Shown: one piece after another, positions 1 to 10,793 of the stretch
Position numbering within the stretch: position 1 is the first letter of the stretch
How the letters are laid out: each line of letters opens with the position of its first letter
Source of the DNA: Kuschelorhynchus macadamiae
Lineage: Eukaryota > Arthropoda > Insecta > Coleoptera > Curculionidae
Assembly: GCA_030620095.1 (NCBI GenBank)
Contig: JAUTXW010001351.1
Span: 2,914,001 to 2,978,000, forward strand
Length of the DNA stretch: 64,000 nucleotides
Reading direction: 5' to 3'
Made by a program: the position numbers and the translations under genes
Notes under the pieces: model-generated
Seen by the model: only the letters and a program-made list of their open reading frames with translations
What the model was told of the DNA's origin: nothing
The model's database searches: none

Positions 1-339
1 ACCCGGAAAATAACCTCAGAAAAAGAAAGAGGATAATTAAAGATAAAAGTCCGATTTGACAGTCCTGGAAGTCATTTTAATTTCTCGAAAATTGGAACAC
101 TTTTCAGAAAAAGCGAAAAATTTATTATTCAAATTAAAAATTCAAGTTTTCTAATGATACTAAATTCATAATTTCTGCGGTTTTGATTTGCTGTTGATCA
201 AGAGATTTTCAAAAAATTCGGGGAATTACTAAAAAGTCCAAACGATTGGACAGATAAACAGGTCCTTTAAGGGAGATAATACCTTAAGTACTCAATAAAT
301 AAACAAATATTATAAAATTAAGAAATCATTTTTGGGGTT

Positions 340-1995
340 AGACCGTGTCAAAATCGAATAACTTTTCGACGTTTTGCCTTCCATTGCACCAGGCAACTTC
401 AGGGATATTTACTTTACGAGATCGGAATACTGAATGAGCTCGAAGAGACCTAAAACAGCTATTTATATTCGAACTGTGTTCACCAAACCGAGACACAGTG
501 TTACGATCGGTTTCCACGTATGATATAGACTGAAGCCCGTATCTCTATTAAAATTTTTAGGATGCTTATAAATTTCAATAGATTCTCTAATTCTCCGTTT
601 ATAGATTCCCGAAACCGATGCAAGAACTTTGGTTCCTTTTACAATTATGACATGTCCAGTGGAATGTTGGTGATACAACAGATTGTATAATTTGTTTCTT
701 CTAATACACCTTTCATGTTCTTTAAGGCTAGTCGATATGGATCGTCCAGTTTCTCCAGTCCGTTTCTCTGTTTCCGATTGAAAAGAATTTGCTTTTGTGC
801 CGGATGATAATTTGCATTTAGGTATCTGTTCGTATGCGTTGGTTTTCTATATACGAGTGTCATAAAAAACCATCCCCTTTCCTTTGTACAAGAACATCTA
901 GAAACGGAATCGCACCTTCTAATTCAATTTCCGATTGTAAATTTTATATTAGCATGTTGTTGATTCAGATGATCAACAAACACGGGGAGGTTTTCTGGAC
1001 CACGCGGCCATATAACAAAAGTGCCGTCTAAATCTGAACCACGATTTCGGCTTTAATAGAGACGGCTCTAAGGGTTCCTCCTTAAAACCTTCTCTGAAGA
1101 TATCGGCTACCACTTGTGACAGCGGAGATCCCATGGCTGCTCCTGAAGTTTGCTCATAGAAAGTTCCTGAAAAAACAAAATATGTTGACGTGAGACATAC
1201 TTCAACCGGATCTTAAAGTGAGTTATCAATAGTATTATGGTGAAATAAGTCTGATAATATGGAAATTGCATCATTTATAGGCACATTCTACGTCGAAACT
1301 GACTAAGGTATCTTTTGGATCTAATTAGATTTCTTTTAGTTTCTCTACAAAATGCGTAGAGTTTCTAATATGTGAATGTGTTTTTCCTGTAAAATTATTA
1401 AGATTTCAAAGATATTTACCGATTTTGTAAGTAGGAGGTCTTATTGCACTGACGATATGTCGAAGTGATACATTAACATTGCGTATTTTAGGTAGTCCGT
1501 AGAACCGCGGATCCTTGAGCTGTTTGGCCTTAACACCATCTTCTGCTCTGCTGGTGGGTTAGATGCGTTTATAAGGTTGGTTCTCCGTCTCTCAATTTTA
1601 TTGGTCGGATTTACTTAAATTACTCTGTAGGTGTTGTCCTCCAAAAGTAGTTTTATTTTCTGCCCCATGACGAAAGTAGCATTTCCCTTGTCTGCTAGAA
1701 GGACCAAAATGTCTGTACTATTGTTTAATTTTTTATCACCATTTTTTCCGCAGCTGATAAATTGGACTTAGGCGGGTTAGAATTTTTGATGGTCGACAGC
1801 TTCTTCTACTGGAAGTCTTCTAAATGTGGCGGTTTTGGTACTACGTTTTCATCTCGGCCTCTAAGGAGTAAGGCTAGTTTGCAAAGTAGCTTCTTTTTAT
1901 TATTCCTGAGATCGCCAAAAGTTTTGGCATCCTTCTTGATTTCCTCCCCATAGAGGTTAGCAAACATAGAATAGAAAAAGAATTAATTGACCATA
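340..1995 (-). pseudogene. Decayed Penelope-like element (RT, remnant of C-terminal region, 3' end)
   Basis: Read on the minus strand from 1,995 down, fragments in changing frames give landmarks of a Penelope-like reverse transcriptase in order: an ADKGNATFVM block near 1,700, a KIERRTN-type block near 1,590, AAMGSPLSQVVADIF near 1,130 (the MGSPLSP motif that precedes the catalytic YxDD), and VYRKPTHTNRYLN near 845. A C-terminal stretch, RRIRESIEIYKHP followed by LYHTWKPI, is at 463-600, where PLEs carry the end of the GIY-YIG region. The 3' end (about 340-420) carries a hammerhead-like motif. Many stops and frameshifts make this an old dead copy. Two more relics of the same family lie at 27.4-28.4 kb. 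Family-level call is firm; exact ends are not. Confidence 0.8.
368..402 (-). ncRNA. Degenerate hammerhead-like motif at PLE 3' end
   Basis: The minus strand reads CTGAAGT, then TGCCT and AGGCA able to pair around a GC-containing loop, then AAAACGTC. This resembles the hammerhead core CUGANGA / stem II / GAAA / (stem III) UC. One core base (A9) and the G of GAAA are changed, so it is probably inactive. PLE 3' regions are known to carry hammerhead motifs. The same motif recurs at 27,882 and 28,326. Confidence 0.45.
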
Positions 1996-3057
1996 GCCCT
2001 GAAAGCTTTCGTTCTAAGTATTATTAAAAATATAAAACACTATTAAATTTGTAAAACCGTAAAACTATCAGGCAATACAAAATTAACAATTTTTCTTATA
2101 ATTTGGAAAGTTTACAGGTAAAAACTAATTATCACATAATTTTTTGGATTTTCTTTTTTAGATTCATTTCCTAAATATCTACTAATATTCTTGGGGAAGT
2201 TATTGAGAATTTAGTTAGGGCATTCGCAATGTTCAGATTTTTCTCTCGACAGGAGATATCAGTAAACGTCATTCAGAAAATTAGCTACAGTTTCCGATCG
2301 ATTTATCTCAGGAACTATGATATTTAGAAAAAAATAATGTTTATTCGGGTTATCCTTCCTTCATTATTTTTATTTACATAATTACTCACTCTGTCTACAA
2401 TGTGGTGGCACTTAAAATGGTAAAACCGTTAATAAACATTTATTTATTTATTTATTATTTTGTTACTTGCATCTTGGTGTCTTTTCGTCGTACTAACAGC
2501 CTGAAATTTGAAATTTTAGTGCAAAAAACTGAATTTTTATTGCAATTCCAATGTTCGATCGGGTAAATTTGTACCAAGGTGACAACTATTGTCTTATATA
2601 TATTTTCTCAATCACCTATATGCGTTACGAATTTAAACCTTTTGAAATTGTGTAAAAAAATTATTGTAATAAACGTTTTTGTAAGCTTAAGTACTTATGC
2701 TTAAAAAAACTTCCTGGGGCGGATTGGGTAAGGGCCTAGGGCCAACATGTGGTTACCACAATGTGTCACTTTATCCCTCTTACCCATTTTAATTAAAAAT
2801 ATAAGTATTAAAACATACAGAACAGTCCTTTCCTGACATCCGTAATTTTAATATTTTATAAAATCCTCGTTTTTGTGCTAAAATAAAACTGAATACCTAG
2901 TTTTATTCAAGATTCTTTGACCTGATCGAAATTGAAATTCTTGACAGTATGGCGGATACACTTATATACTTCGTAGCCTAGGACCAATATAAGAGCAGGT
3001 AATTGTATCTAATGCAGGAGACAAAATAAATTATGATGTTTAATGACTGATACAAAT
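1996..3057. other. No gene seen
   Basis: AT-rich sequence with many stops in all frames. Apart from short A/T runs I see no recognisable gene, RNA or element boundary. Confidence 0.5.
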
Positions 3058-3115
3058 CAGTGCCGGATTAACAGCGGGGCAACCGGAGCATTCATCCCGA
3101 GGCCCTACAAAAAAA
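3058..3115. mobile_element. Possible hAT terminal sequence
   Basis: CAGTGCCGGATTAAC followed by GGGGC and GAGGCCC blocks resembles the start of hAT-superfamily terminal inverted repeats. No matching partner end was found, so this is a weak call based on pattern only. A decayed hAT-type transposase lies about 1 kb downstream, which fits but does not prove that they belong together. Confidence 0.3.
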
Positions 3116-3239
3116 CTCGAAATTACTTAATTGGTAATAATGTTTAATAATTATCCAATTTGATATGTAAAACTGTTGTATAGAAGTTTATAAAACTCTT
3201 AGTCTGCAGTAAAATAAATAATATACAAGGTACAAAATC

Positions 3240-3600
3240 AATTGACAGAAACAATCACTCCGCTGGCTAATACCACGACCGGCTTTAAATTATACTGTTA
3301 ATTCCTGACTTTCTTTGGCAGAAATAATCTTAATGTATTTTTGATGATCCACTTCAGTCAAACGACGATTCCGATGTCTCTCTTTTTGAAGCTCATCAGG
3401 CCGCCATAATTAGGAATCAACAGTCTAATTCAATGCCGGTCGTGGTATTAGTCAGCGGAGTAGTTGTTTCTATGTTCCTATTTCGTGTCTTTGCCCTAGA
3501 CGTGGCTCGTCAGTCTATAGCGGCTTGATGAGCTCCAAAAAAAGCGAAATCGTGGTCGTCGTTTGACTGAAATGGATCATTGCGCCTGCGGCATTGTAGC
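3240..3600. repeat. Nested inverted repeats in A-B-A'-B' order
   Basis: Segment A (3,243-3,283, containing ACTCCGCTGGCTAATACC) reappears inverted at 3,432-3,472. Segment B (3,338-3,408, containing TCAGTCAAACGACGA) reappears inverted at 3,514-3,588. The order is A, B, inverted A, inverted B, not the B', A' order of one simple foldback. It may be two opposed copies of a short non-autonomous element, one of them rearranged. No coding capacity. Confidence 0.7.
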
Positions 3601-3798
3601 ACATGACAGGGACTGTAGTAGCTTTGATGTGACTTTAATATAACGTGAATCAAAAATACATCAATAATATGCAGGGTGTTAATTAAGTATGCGGACTATG
3701 GTTAAGCACAAATCTTTACCTAATTCTAAGATAAATAGTTCATATAAACATGGGTCTCCAACGACTTCGTTTTCGACGTACAGGGTGTAAAAATAAAA

Positions 3799-3806
<8 letters not shown>

Positions 3807-3850
<44 letters not shown>
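3807..3850. repeat. (AT)n microsatellite
   Basis: About 22 uninterrupted AT dinucleotides directly after an A-rich run. Confidence 0.95.
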
Positions 3851-3853
<3 letters not shown>

Positions 3854-4089
3854 TGCAGCTGATAATAAAAATTATCAGAGAATTATTGGAAACCGTACGT
3901 TCTCGAGAAATTGATTGATACTGGTTGGTCTCATTAAGCTGATGCTACAGTTTTCAAATGAGCTCTATTGAAAGAGCACTATTTTAGAACGACATACTCG
4001 TGCGATTCAAGGCCAATAACAAGGTTCTGCAGAAGCCTAAAATGATTCTTAGTCATTTAGTAGATGCAAACTGAAATCATTTAAATAAT

Positions 4090-4484
4090 TTGTGAATATT
4101 GCAAGAGAAAAATTTCATGAGTATCAAGAACGAAGAAGCGGGACAGACATTTTTGAACGCCCAGTTTTCTTCCAAAAACAAATGTAAGGTCGAAAACTCT
4201 ATTTCAGTAATAGATCAACTTGTATCATTGATTGAATATGAGCTTACGAAAACCTCTGTAACAGATTTGGCTTCTTGAATTATTTGAAGAATTTAAGTGC
4301 CTTTGATTTACACAAGGCAAATTTAATAAACGCATATGAACGTCAGCTTGAAGACAGTGTTGAGAATAAGCTAGTACAATTTTCATTATTAATAGATGCT
4401 TTCAAGGAAGGCTACCAAGTCGATAATGAGTCACAAGCGAAAGAAAACGATTTATTACAAGATAAGTTCCAATTACTTGAGTAA
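4090..4484 (+). pseudogene. hAT-type transposase relic (middle region)
   Basis: Two adjacent frames give ISVIDQLVSLIEYEL and then LHKANLINAYERQLEDSVENKLVQFSLLIDAF (4,305-4,410). The latter matches the pattern of the helical region between the catalytic core and the C-terminal dimerisation domain in hAT transposases of the ZMYM1-like type, with a short DLE...ELVQF...LL..F signature. Stops at about 4,275 and 4,482 and a frame change show decay. The DDE residues and dimerisation domain are not present here. Assignment is from motif resemblance only. A different hAT element with a preserved C-terminus is at 63.2 kb. Confidence 0.45.
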
Positions 4485-5099
4485 AAAATAGGTAAAACCC
4501 TTTTAACAGTACTTTACTCATATTCCTGTGTCAAGCAAAGTGATTACAAGTGAAATGACTACAAATATTTTAACGCGGAAAGTAGGGGTCACTTAAGGCA
4601 AAAATATATTATAATTTCTTGTACTTTAACGGAGCATAACTAAATTACTTTTATTTGTTGAAAGATTTGCATTCATTTCCTTTTCACCCTGTATATTAAT
4701 GCATAAAGTTACCAACTACTAAATAGCTAAATATGTATGTATAAAAATCTGTTTGTGAAGAAATTCGTGACGAGGGAAATTAGGGTAAAAGCCAATATAC
4801 CCATTTTTTGGAAAAATTAATTTTTGAAAAATTAGTTTTGATGTTTGTATGTTTGAACAAAATTTGCCCGCAGGAACAATTTGATCTGGTGCGTTTCAAA
4901 TTGTCCCTCATTTTTAAGGCTTATAAAGTCTTAAAAAAGAGTAAAAATCTTAAGTTATAAAAAAGGCTTAACTTTTAATTATACATAAGTTAAAATTGTT
5001 TCTCATTAAAATATAACTAGGGGAATAAAACCTGTTCTATACCAATTTTCAAATCAAACAATCAGATCTCTTCATCTCATCATTGTTTTAAACTTATTT
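4485..5099. other. No gene seen
   Basis: AT-rich spacer between the hAT relic and the gypsy pol relic. No LTR boundary could be recognised for the adjacent gypsy sequence. Confidence 0.5.
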
Positions 5100-7250
5100 T
5101 AATTATATTAAGTACATGCAGGCAGAGATCCTACTGTGTAAAATCTCTGATGGAGATGCATTTAAGTTGATAATTGGAGAATTATTATACTCCATAACAA
5201 GTTCTTTGAAATCACAATTATCTTCAATACTTTTTCTTAAAATCTGTTTGCTTATACTAACTGCTTTTTCAGCAAGACCATTGCTTTGGTGATGATGTAG
5301 AGAACAAGTATTAATTGTAATATCTTTGCTTTTATAATATTTCTTACATATACTTGACACAAAGGGTAAATTATCTGCTATAATAAATTCAGGATATCTT
5401 GTCTTTTAAAATATTTAACTCAATTCAGTGAGAAAAATGATCTACAACAACTAAATACGGTTTACCACCAAATTCCAAAATATCTGCATTTATTTTATTG
5501 AATCCGAGCTTGGGAACTGAGTGAGGTAGCAAAGATTCCTTGAAATTTGTTGGCATATACTTCTCACAAGTTCTACACTGCTTTATAACATTTGCAATAT
5601 TATTATGTAAATCTGGCCAATAAAACAATTTACGAGCTTTATAAACAGTCTTACTTATGCCAATATGACCCTTATGCAATATTTTAATAATTGTACATCT
5701 CAACTTTTTTGGAACAATAATTTTATCATTTACAAAAATAATACTTGCTTCAACATAGATTGAATCTCTGAATGCATAAAAAGGTTTACATTTTGCATCA
5801 ATATTATTACCTGAATAGTAATATTCACGGAGCTTCATTAAAATTTCATCTTTACTAGTCTCAACCCTAAACTCGTGTATTCTCTCACTACTCATACTTG
5901 CAGTTAAATGTTTAGAGATACTATGAACCATTTCTAACATTTCTGTATCACGTTTTTCCTGATATTTAAGTTAGCCGTTGAAAGCATATCTGCAAATTGA
6001 ACAGTTTTACCTGGTACATAGATAACATTTAAAAAATATTTTAGTAATTTTAGTCTTAATGATTGAAGCCCAACAGAACCTATTTTATGGATTGGTTTTC
6101 TCATTATAGCCACAATTGGTTTGCGATCTGATTGGACATCAGCATTTGCACGATAAATAAAGTCATGAAATTTTTGTATACTGAAAAAAATTGCTAATAA
6201 TTCTTTCTCGGTCTGACTATAGTTTATCTCATGATCATTCATACTTATCGATGCACACCCAATACTGTTGAAACAACTATCTCTCAGCAAAACAACAGCA
6301 ATCTAAACCATTGTTCGAAGCATCACACTGTAAAATTATTTTCTTTTTAGGATCAAAGGGTGCTAAACCAAGTGCTTCGCTTACCATTTTTTTAAACTTT
6401 TGAAACGTTTCCTCATGTTTCGGTAACCATTGCCATTCTATATTATTTTTTAACAATTCGCACAACGGATGAATATATTCGGCCATATTTTTAATTTAAC
6501 GCCTCACCTAATTAAAAGATCCAATAATTATTTGCAACTCAACCTTATCTGTTGGGATTTTAAGCTTGCAAAGTACTCCTATCCTTGCTGGATCAACTTG
6601 CATTCCATTCTCTGAAAACATTTGTCCCATAAATCTTACCTTACTTTGGCAATATTGAAATTTGTCCTTGTTAAACTTAGCTCCCACATTTCTGGCTCTA
6701 CCAATGACTTCGAATACAGTTCTGTCATGCTTTTCTTTTGTAGTACCGGCTATGATAATATCATCATGACATATTTGAACATTTTTTATGTCCCCAAAAT
6801 GTCTTCCAACTTCTTCATGGAATATGTCTTGAGAATTTGATAGACCATATGGCAGCACAATAAATCTGTAAATTCCAAAGGGTGTGGCAAAGCAGCACTT
6901 CCAAGATGATGCTTCAGTCAACTGTAAGTGGTAATACCCTTCAGCCAAGTCAAAAACTGAAAAGAATTTTTTACCCATGAGACTTGAACAAATTTCCTCA
7001 ATGTTGGGTGCCAAATATGGTTTTCTTATGATCTGTGTATTGAGATCTGAAGGATCTAAGCATAATCGAATATTACCATTTGCCTTTTCTACGATGACCA
7101 TCCTATTTATACTTGCCTTTGGGTCAATTTCGCCAACTTTTTTTATGACTTTTTTAATTGCTCACATTTTAATAAGTCCCGTATAGCAATAGGTACTTTT
7201 GTAGGAGGGTAACATACAGATTCAAAATTTTCAACAGTGGTTGAAACATT
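5100..7250 (-). pseudogene. Ty3/gypsy retrotransposon pol relic (RT, RNase H, integrase)
   Basis: Domain order on the minus strand is RT (7,101-6,508, with RLCLDPSDLN and FSVFDLAEGYYHLQL), RNase H (6,486-5,934, including the Asp-containing ILQCDASNNGL start), an integrase zinc-binding domain (HKGHIGISKTVYKARK followed by CRTCEKY, 5,790-5,570), then the integrase core, with its Asp/Asp/Glu positions visible near 5,490, 5,380 and 5,265. The RT-RNase H-integrase order identifies Ty3/gypsy rather than Copia. The reading frame is broken at least at about 7,101, 6,490, 6,280, 5,937 and 5,400. The RT active-site box reads CHDD where YxDD is usual. No gag, protease or LTRs were found, so this is an internal fragment of a dead element. 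Confidence 0.88.
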
Positions 7251-7315
7251 CCGTAGACAGACTAGTCTACATATTGAGATATGTAATTTTATTAAATATT
7301 TGCTTTAATTAATTT

Positions 7316-7412
7316 AAAGTTAATTATTTTTATTCAGTTGCGAAAAAACCAAAAAAGATTTTTGTTTCTCAATCTAAACGCAACAAATAATCTGAACACA
7401 TTTAAAAATTAC
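7316..7412. repeat. Arm of an inverted repeat pair (partner 8,386-8,466)
   Basis: The stretch containing AGTTGCGAAAAA ... GATTTTTGTTTCTCA and then CTAAACGCAACAAATAATCT is present as its reverse complement at 8,386-8,466. Its first part is also repeated in direct orientation at 8,471-8,528. Flanking a 1-kb interval, these look like termini of a foldback-type element or a local duplication-inversion. Confidence 0.65.
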
Positions 7413-7504
7413 GTACTTATTTGGTCGAAAATTCACCTTAGAATGACAACTGCTTGCTACCTGGGATAGTGGTTAGGAGTCGGAAAAATTCGCCCTGACA
7501 CAAT

Positions 7505-7753
7505 ATTCCAGCGGAGTATATAGACATTGCTTCTGGGGGGTGACGATGAACATTTTCAACAATGAAAAAAGTCTTGATTTTTTGTTTTCTACTTTTTTTT
7601 GTTTTATACCTCAATAAACAACCAAAAAAAGGCTCTGGGGGGTTTTTCCAATCCCGAGAAAAGGTCTTTACACAATTTCTATCATTTTAACTTAAATAAA
7701 AGTGGCTCTGGAGGGGTTTTAACCCCCCAAACCCCCCGCTTATATACGCCACT
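7505..7753 (+). mobile_element. Short non-autonomous DNA element, copy 1 (CAGTGGCGTATA ends)
   Basis: One end reads GGAGTATATAGACATTGCTTCTGGGG and the other, on the opposite strand, CAGTGGCGTATATAAGCGGGG. The same two ends and interior (a CTTTTCTCGGGATTGG block, and G-rich stretches with TTAAAACCCC) occur in opposite orientation at 49,391-49,679. A partial copy is at 27,173-27,290. The CAGTGGCG start resembles hAT termini. The interior has no coding capacity. Confidence 0.7.
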
Positions 7754-8385
7754 GCTATGTTCCATTATCCTTAATCGGCATTTACAATAATACATATAGA
7801 TATTTTCTCTTATATAAAGACCTTATTACCTACTATCAAGAACAAAAAATAATCAGTTAGTGACACGAAAAAGAAAAGTTAATTTAAAGATTAAAAGTAA
7901 TCTATTCCAAACGTTCAAAACTAATAATTAACCCTCAAAACCCCACAAAATTGCCTCTTTCTATCAACAGATTTCCCTTAGTTAAAAAGAACCCCTGCGC
8001 AATAATAAATTGACATATTCATTCCATCTGACTTATTACCTACTTTACTGCGTGTCCCTTTTCACCGAAACTGTGAAAACAGTTTTTCGAGTATTAAGGG
8101 TGGAGTCATGCAATTTTCCGAAAACATCTGAAATGTGAGCAGCAGTTTTGAACATTATACGCATACATCGCTTTTGAACATTATACGCATACTGTTTAAA
8201 TTGAAAACATAATTTTGGTTTTCAATCAATTAGATCTCAATCCTTGATTGAGATGTAAGAGACATAATAACGAAAATATTTTTACTTATCTTTCTGGCTA
8301 GTGGGTCAATATGATTCTCCCAGATAGGTTGTGTCAAGGTGCAAGCCCAAAAATTTGTTATTTTCCAAGTTTACAGGCTCAGTCG
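7754..8385. other. No gene seen
   Basis: AT-rich DNA inside the interval bounded by the inverted repeats at 7,316 and 8,386. A short direct duplication of TTTTGAACATTATACGCATAC occurs at about 8,142 and 8,172. Confidence 0.5.
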
Positions 8386-8530
8386 GAATGTTTAAATGTG
8401 TTTAGATTATTTGTTACGTTTAGATTGACAAACATAAATCTTTTTTTTTGGGTTTTTCGCAACTGACTATTTTAAAGTTAAATATTTTTATTTAGTTGCG
8501 AAAAAGTCAAAAAAAGATTTTTGTTTCTCA
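8386..8530. repeat. Inverted repeat arm and local hairpin
   Basis: 8,430-8,466 and 8,494-8,530 are inverted copies of each other (AATCTTTTTTTTTGGGTTTTTCGCAACT against AGTTGCGAAAAAGTC...AGATTTTTGTT), so this DNA can fold into a hairpin with a loop of about 27 bases. The block also matches 7,316-7,412 as described there. Confidence 0.6.
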
Positions 8531-9175
8531 GTCGGGATTTTGTGTGAAAAGAACACGTGTTTTATTTTCTGTTGGTTGAGAACTAAATTATTCTTTGAAA
8601 ACCAGTCTGTTAAATGAAACAGAGTAGTCTTCATATTGTTATGTAGAGTCAAAAATAATTTATTAGATAGGATGATGGTAATGTCATCTAAGAAGCGCAC
8701 AGTCTCCGCTCCAGGAACTGCCCATTCCAATTCATTAACATAAATTAGGAAGAGGACCGGACCTAGAACAGATCCTTGGATCACCACCCCACGAACAACA
8801 AGCCTCTCTTGGACTATGGCAACTGTTTTCTGTTAGTTAAAAAAAATTTGATGAGATTGATACTAGGCCTGTCGAAATTATAATTCAATAATTTGTTAAT
8901 AAGAATGTCAAAGCATAGCATGTCAAAAGCTTTGCTTAAGTCACTCATTATTAGGCCAGCCGACTCCCCATCTTTCATAACGAGATGCTCAGTCAATTTG
9001 TTAATTGCATCAACTGTGGTTTTTTCTTCCTAAACACGAACTGTTCCTTAGAAAAAAAGGTCATTAAATTCCAAATGAATTTTTGGATTTTTAATAGTCT
9101 TTCTTAGATCTTAGAAATACGCGGGAGCACAAAGATGGGTCTGTACGTATTGATATCGTCTTGTTATGTTATAAT
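8488..9175 (-). pseudogene. LINE (non-LTR retrotransposon) RT relic
   Basis: On the minus strand the reverse-transcriptase blocks appear in the correct order: YRPIFVLPRISKI (about 9,150), SDLSKAFDMLCFDILINKLL (8,945-8,885, the first catalytic Asp block), VVIQGSVLGPVLFLIYVNEL (8,790-8,730), and FLDDITIIL (about 8,690, normally FADDT). A frameshift separates the 8,814 and 8,787 segments, and another break lies near 9,060. The motif style is Jockey-superfamily. Endonuclease, 5' region and a clear 3' tail are missing. Dead fragment. Confidence 0.8.
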
Positions 9176-9179
9176 CAAT

Positions 9180-10165
9180 ATTCTTGATAATGCCAGTTTC
9201 TGGAGCCCGATTCTGGAAATACGCGAAAGAATTCTAACGAGAAAAAATATAGAAAGAACTAGTTTTGAACTTGAAAACTACCTGACTTTTGCTCGTTGAT
9301 ATGTATTATTGATGGGGATATGCATATATCATTAGGAAAATCAGAGACTTTGTTTTCCCTCATGTTCTTGACTTCAAAAATAAACATCCTATTATGCTTT
9401 GTATTGCTCGAAAATTCAGTTGCAAGTTTAAAAAAATGTTCTTCTCCACGCAGTCTCTCTCTTACAGTAATATTGTTCTGCGAAAATACTAAGTTTGCAG
9501 AAAAAGTCGAAAATTGAAAGGCACCCACTTGATGTTATCTTAGAGATATAAAAAAGTGAATCAAGTCACAGATCAATAAAGATTTTTATTTACAGTGCCT
9601 ATTTTATAAATTTCTTGAAATAATAGGCTACAATCTTTTCATTGTTCTCCTATGAGAAGCTTTTGTCGTTATAAAATTTTCGATGTATTTCTGAAACTGT
9701 CCCGAGTCAGCATGATCACCACACTTAAATTATGTTGATGTTAAAAGATGATCCCTCTATCGCCTCTCAAGTCTTCTGATGCTCATTTGTACAAGTTTTA
9801 CTTGTCTTTACAATTTTTTATTTTACATTATGTTTAGTATAACCGTACCATTACATTTCTCTTTTCAGTATTGCATAATGGTCTAATATGTTCTTTTTTT
9901 TTTTTCATTTATTAGCGTTTTTCTAATTAGTCTGAATACTGCTTTCAAGTACGTAGTTTCTAAATATTATAACTTTTGACTGCAGCGTACAGTAAAGATT
10001 TTTGGGGGAGTTTTAGGATTTATACTACAGGAGAAAAAAATAAAAATTGTATTGATAAAAATGTATCCAGTGTCTAACTTAACAAGAAACTAATAAAAGT
10101 TTTATATTGCAAAATATCCGTTAAAAAACCAAACAAAAGATTTTGGGAAATCAAACTGTGGTGCA
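9180..10165. other. No gene seen
   Basis: AT-rich sequence; the few short open frames show no recognisable motif. Confidence 0.5.
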
Positions 10166-10169
10166 CGTA

Positions 10170-10325
10170 CCACTGGTGGCAGGCAGAGATTCTCACAGGA
10201 TATACGTTTTCTGAGAAATAGGCGCAATCTCTATATTAACGAATTTTTTAATATTTAGAGGTACGCGACTGATCCGTGATACGCATGAGTGGTACGTGAG
10301 AAAAAAGTTTGAGAACCCCTATTCT
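10170..10325. mobile_element. Small non-autonomous DNA element remnant
   Basis: GTGGTACGTGAG near 10,285 is an inverted, diverged match to the GTGCACGTACCACTGG near 10,158. The outer right end, AGTTTGAGAACCCCT, has the look of hAT-type termini (AGGGGTTCTCAAACT on the other strand). No coding capacity. Classification is tentative. Confidence 0.4.
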
Positions 10326-10737
10326 AGATATGCCTCATTCGTGTCGATTTTGTGGATTGAGTCCTGACCTCTGTTACAACCTTACCAAAATTTCCCTTTA
10401 TTTTGCAGTGATACTCAAACCTGTACCACGGCCTTTGTAGGAATACAGCCAATGTATGTTCTCAAACTTCAATTGGATCTCTAATTTAATACAGTAGTGG
10501 TTTTTACATTTCGTTTTGAGCATTGTTATATCGTCATATTACAGAATGTTGATGTGTTAATTTGGTAATTGGTAAAGTCGTAAAGTGTGGAAGTGACGTT
10601 CCTTGTTTTGACATAGGTATTCAGGCAGGTTCAGCGACATTTTCAAATAGTCGCCGCTTTAAATAGTCTAATAAACTCACTTTTAAGAAATTATTGAAAA
10701 ATAAAAGTCCTTTTTGTAATTAAAATTACGAAAACAG

Positions 10738-10741
<4 letters not shown>

Positions 10742-10787
<46 letters not shown>
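10742..10787. repeat. (TA)n microsatellite
   Basis: Uninterrupted TA dinucleotides, about 23 units. Confidence 0.95.

Positions 10788-10793
<6 letters not shown>

Noticed and set aside
3776..4697. TACAGGGTG on the left and its inverse on the right, suggesting TIRs around the hAT relic
   Set aside because: Only 9-10 bases match, and ACAGGGTG-type words recur at 20,208, 50,258, 52,505 and 58,150, so the pairing may be chance.
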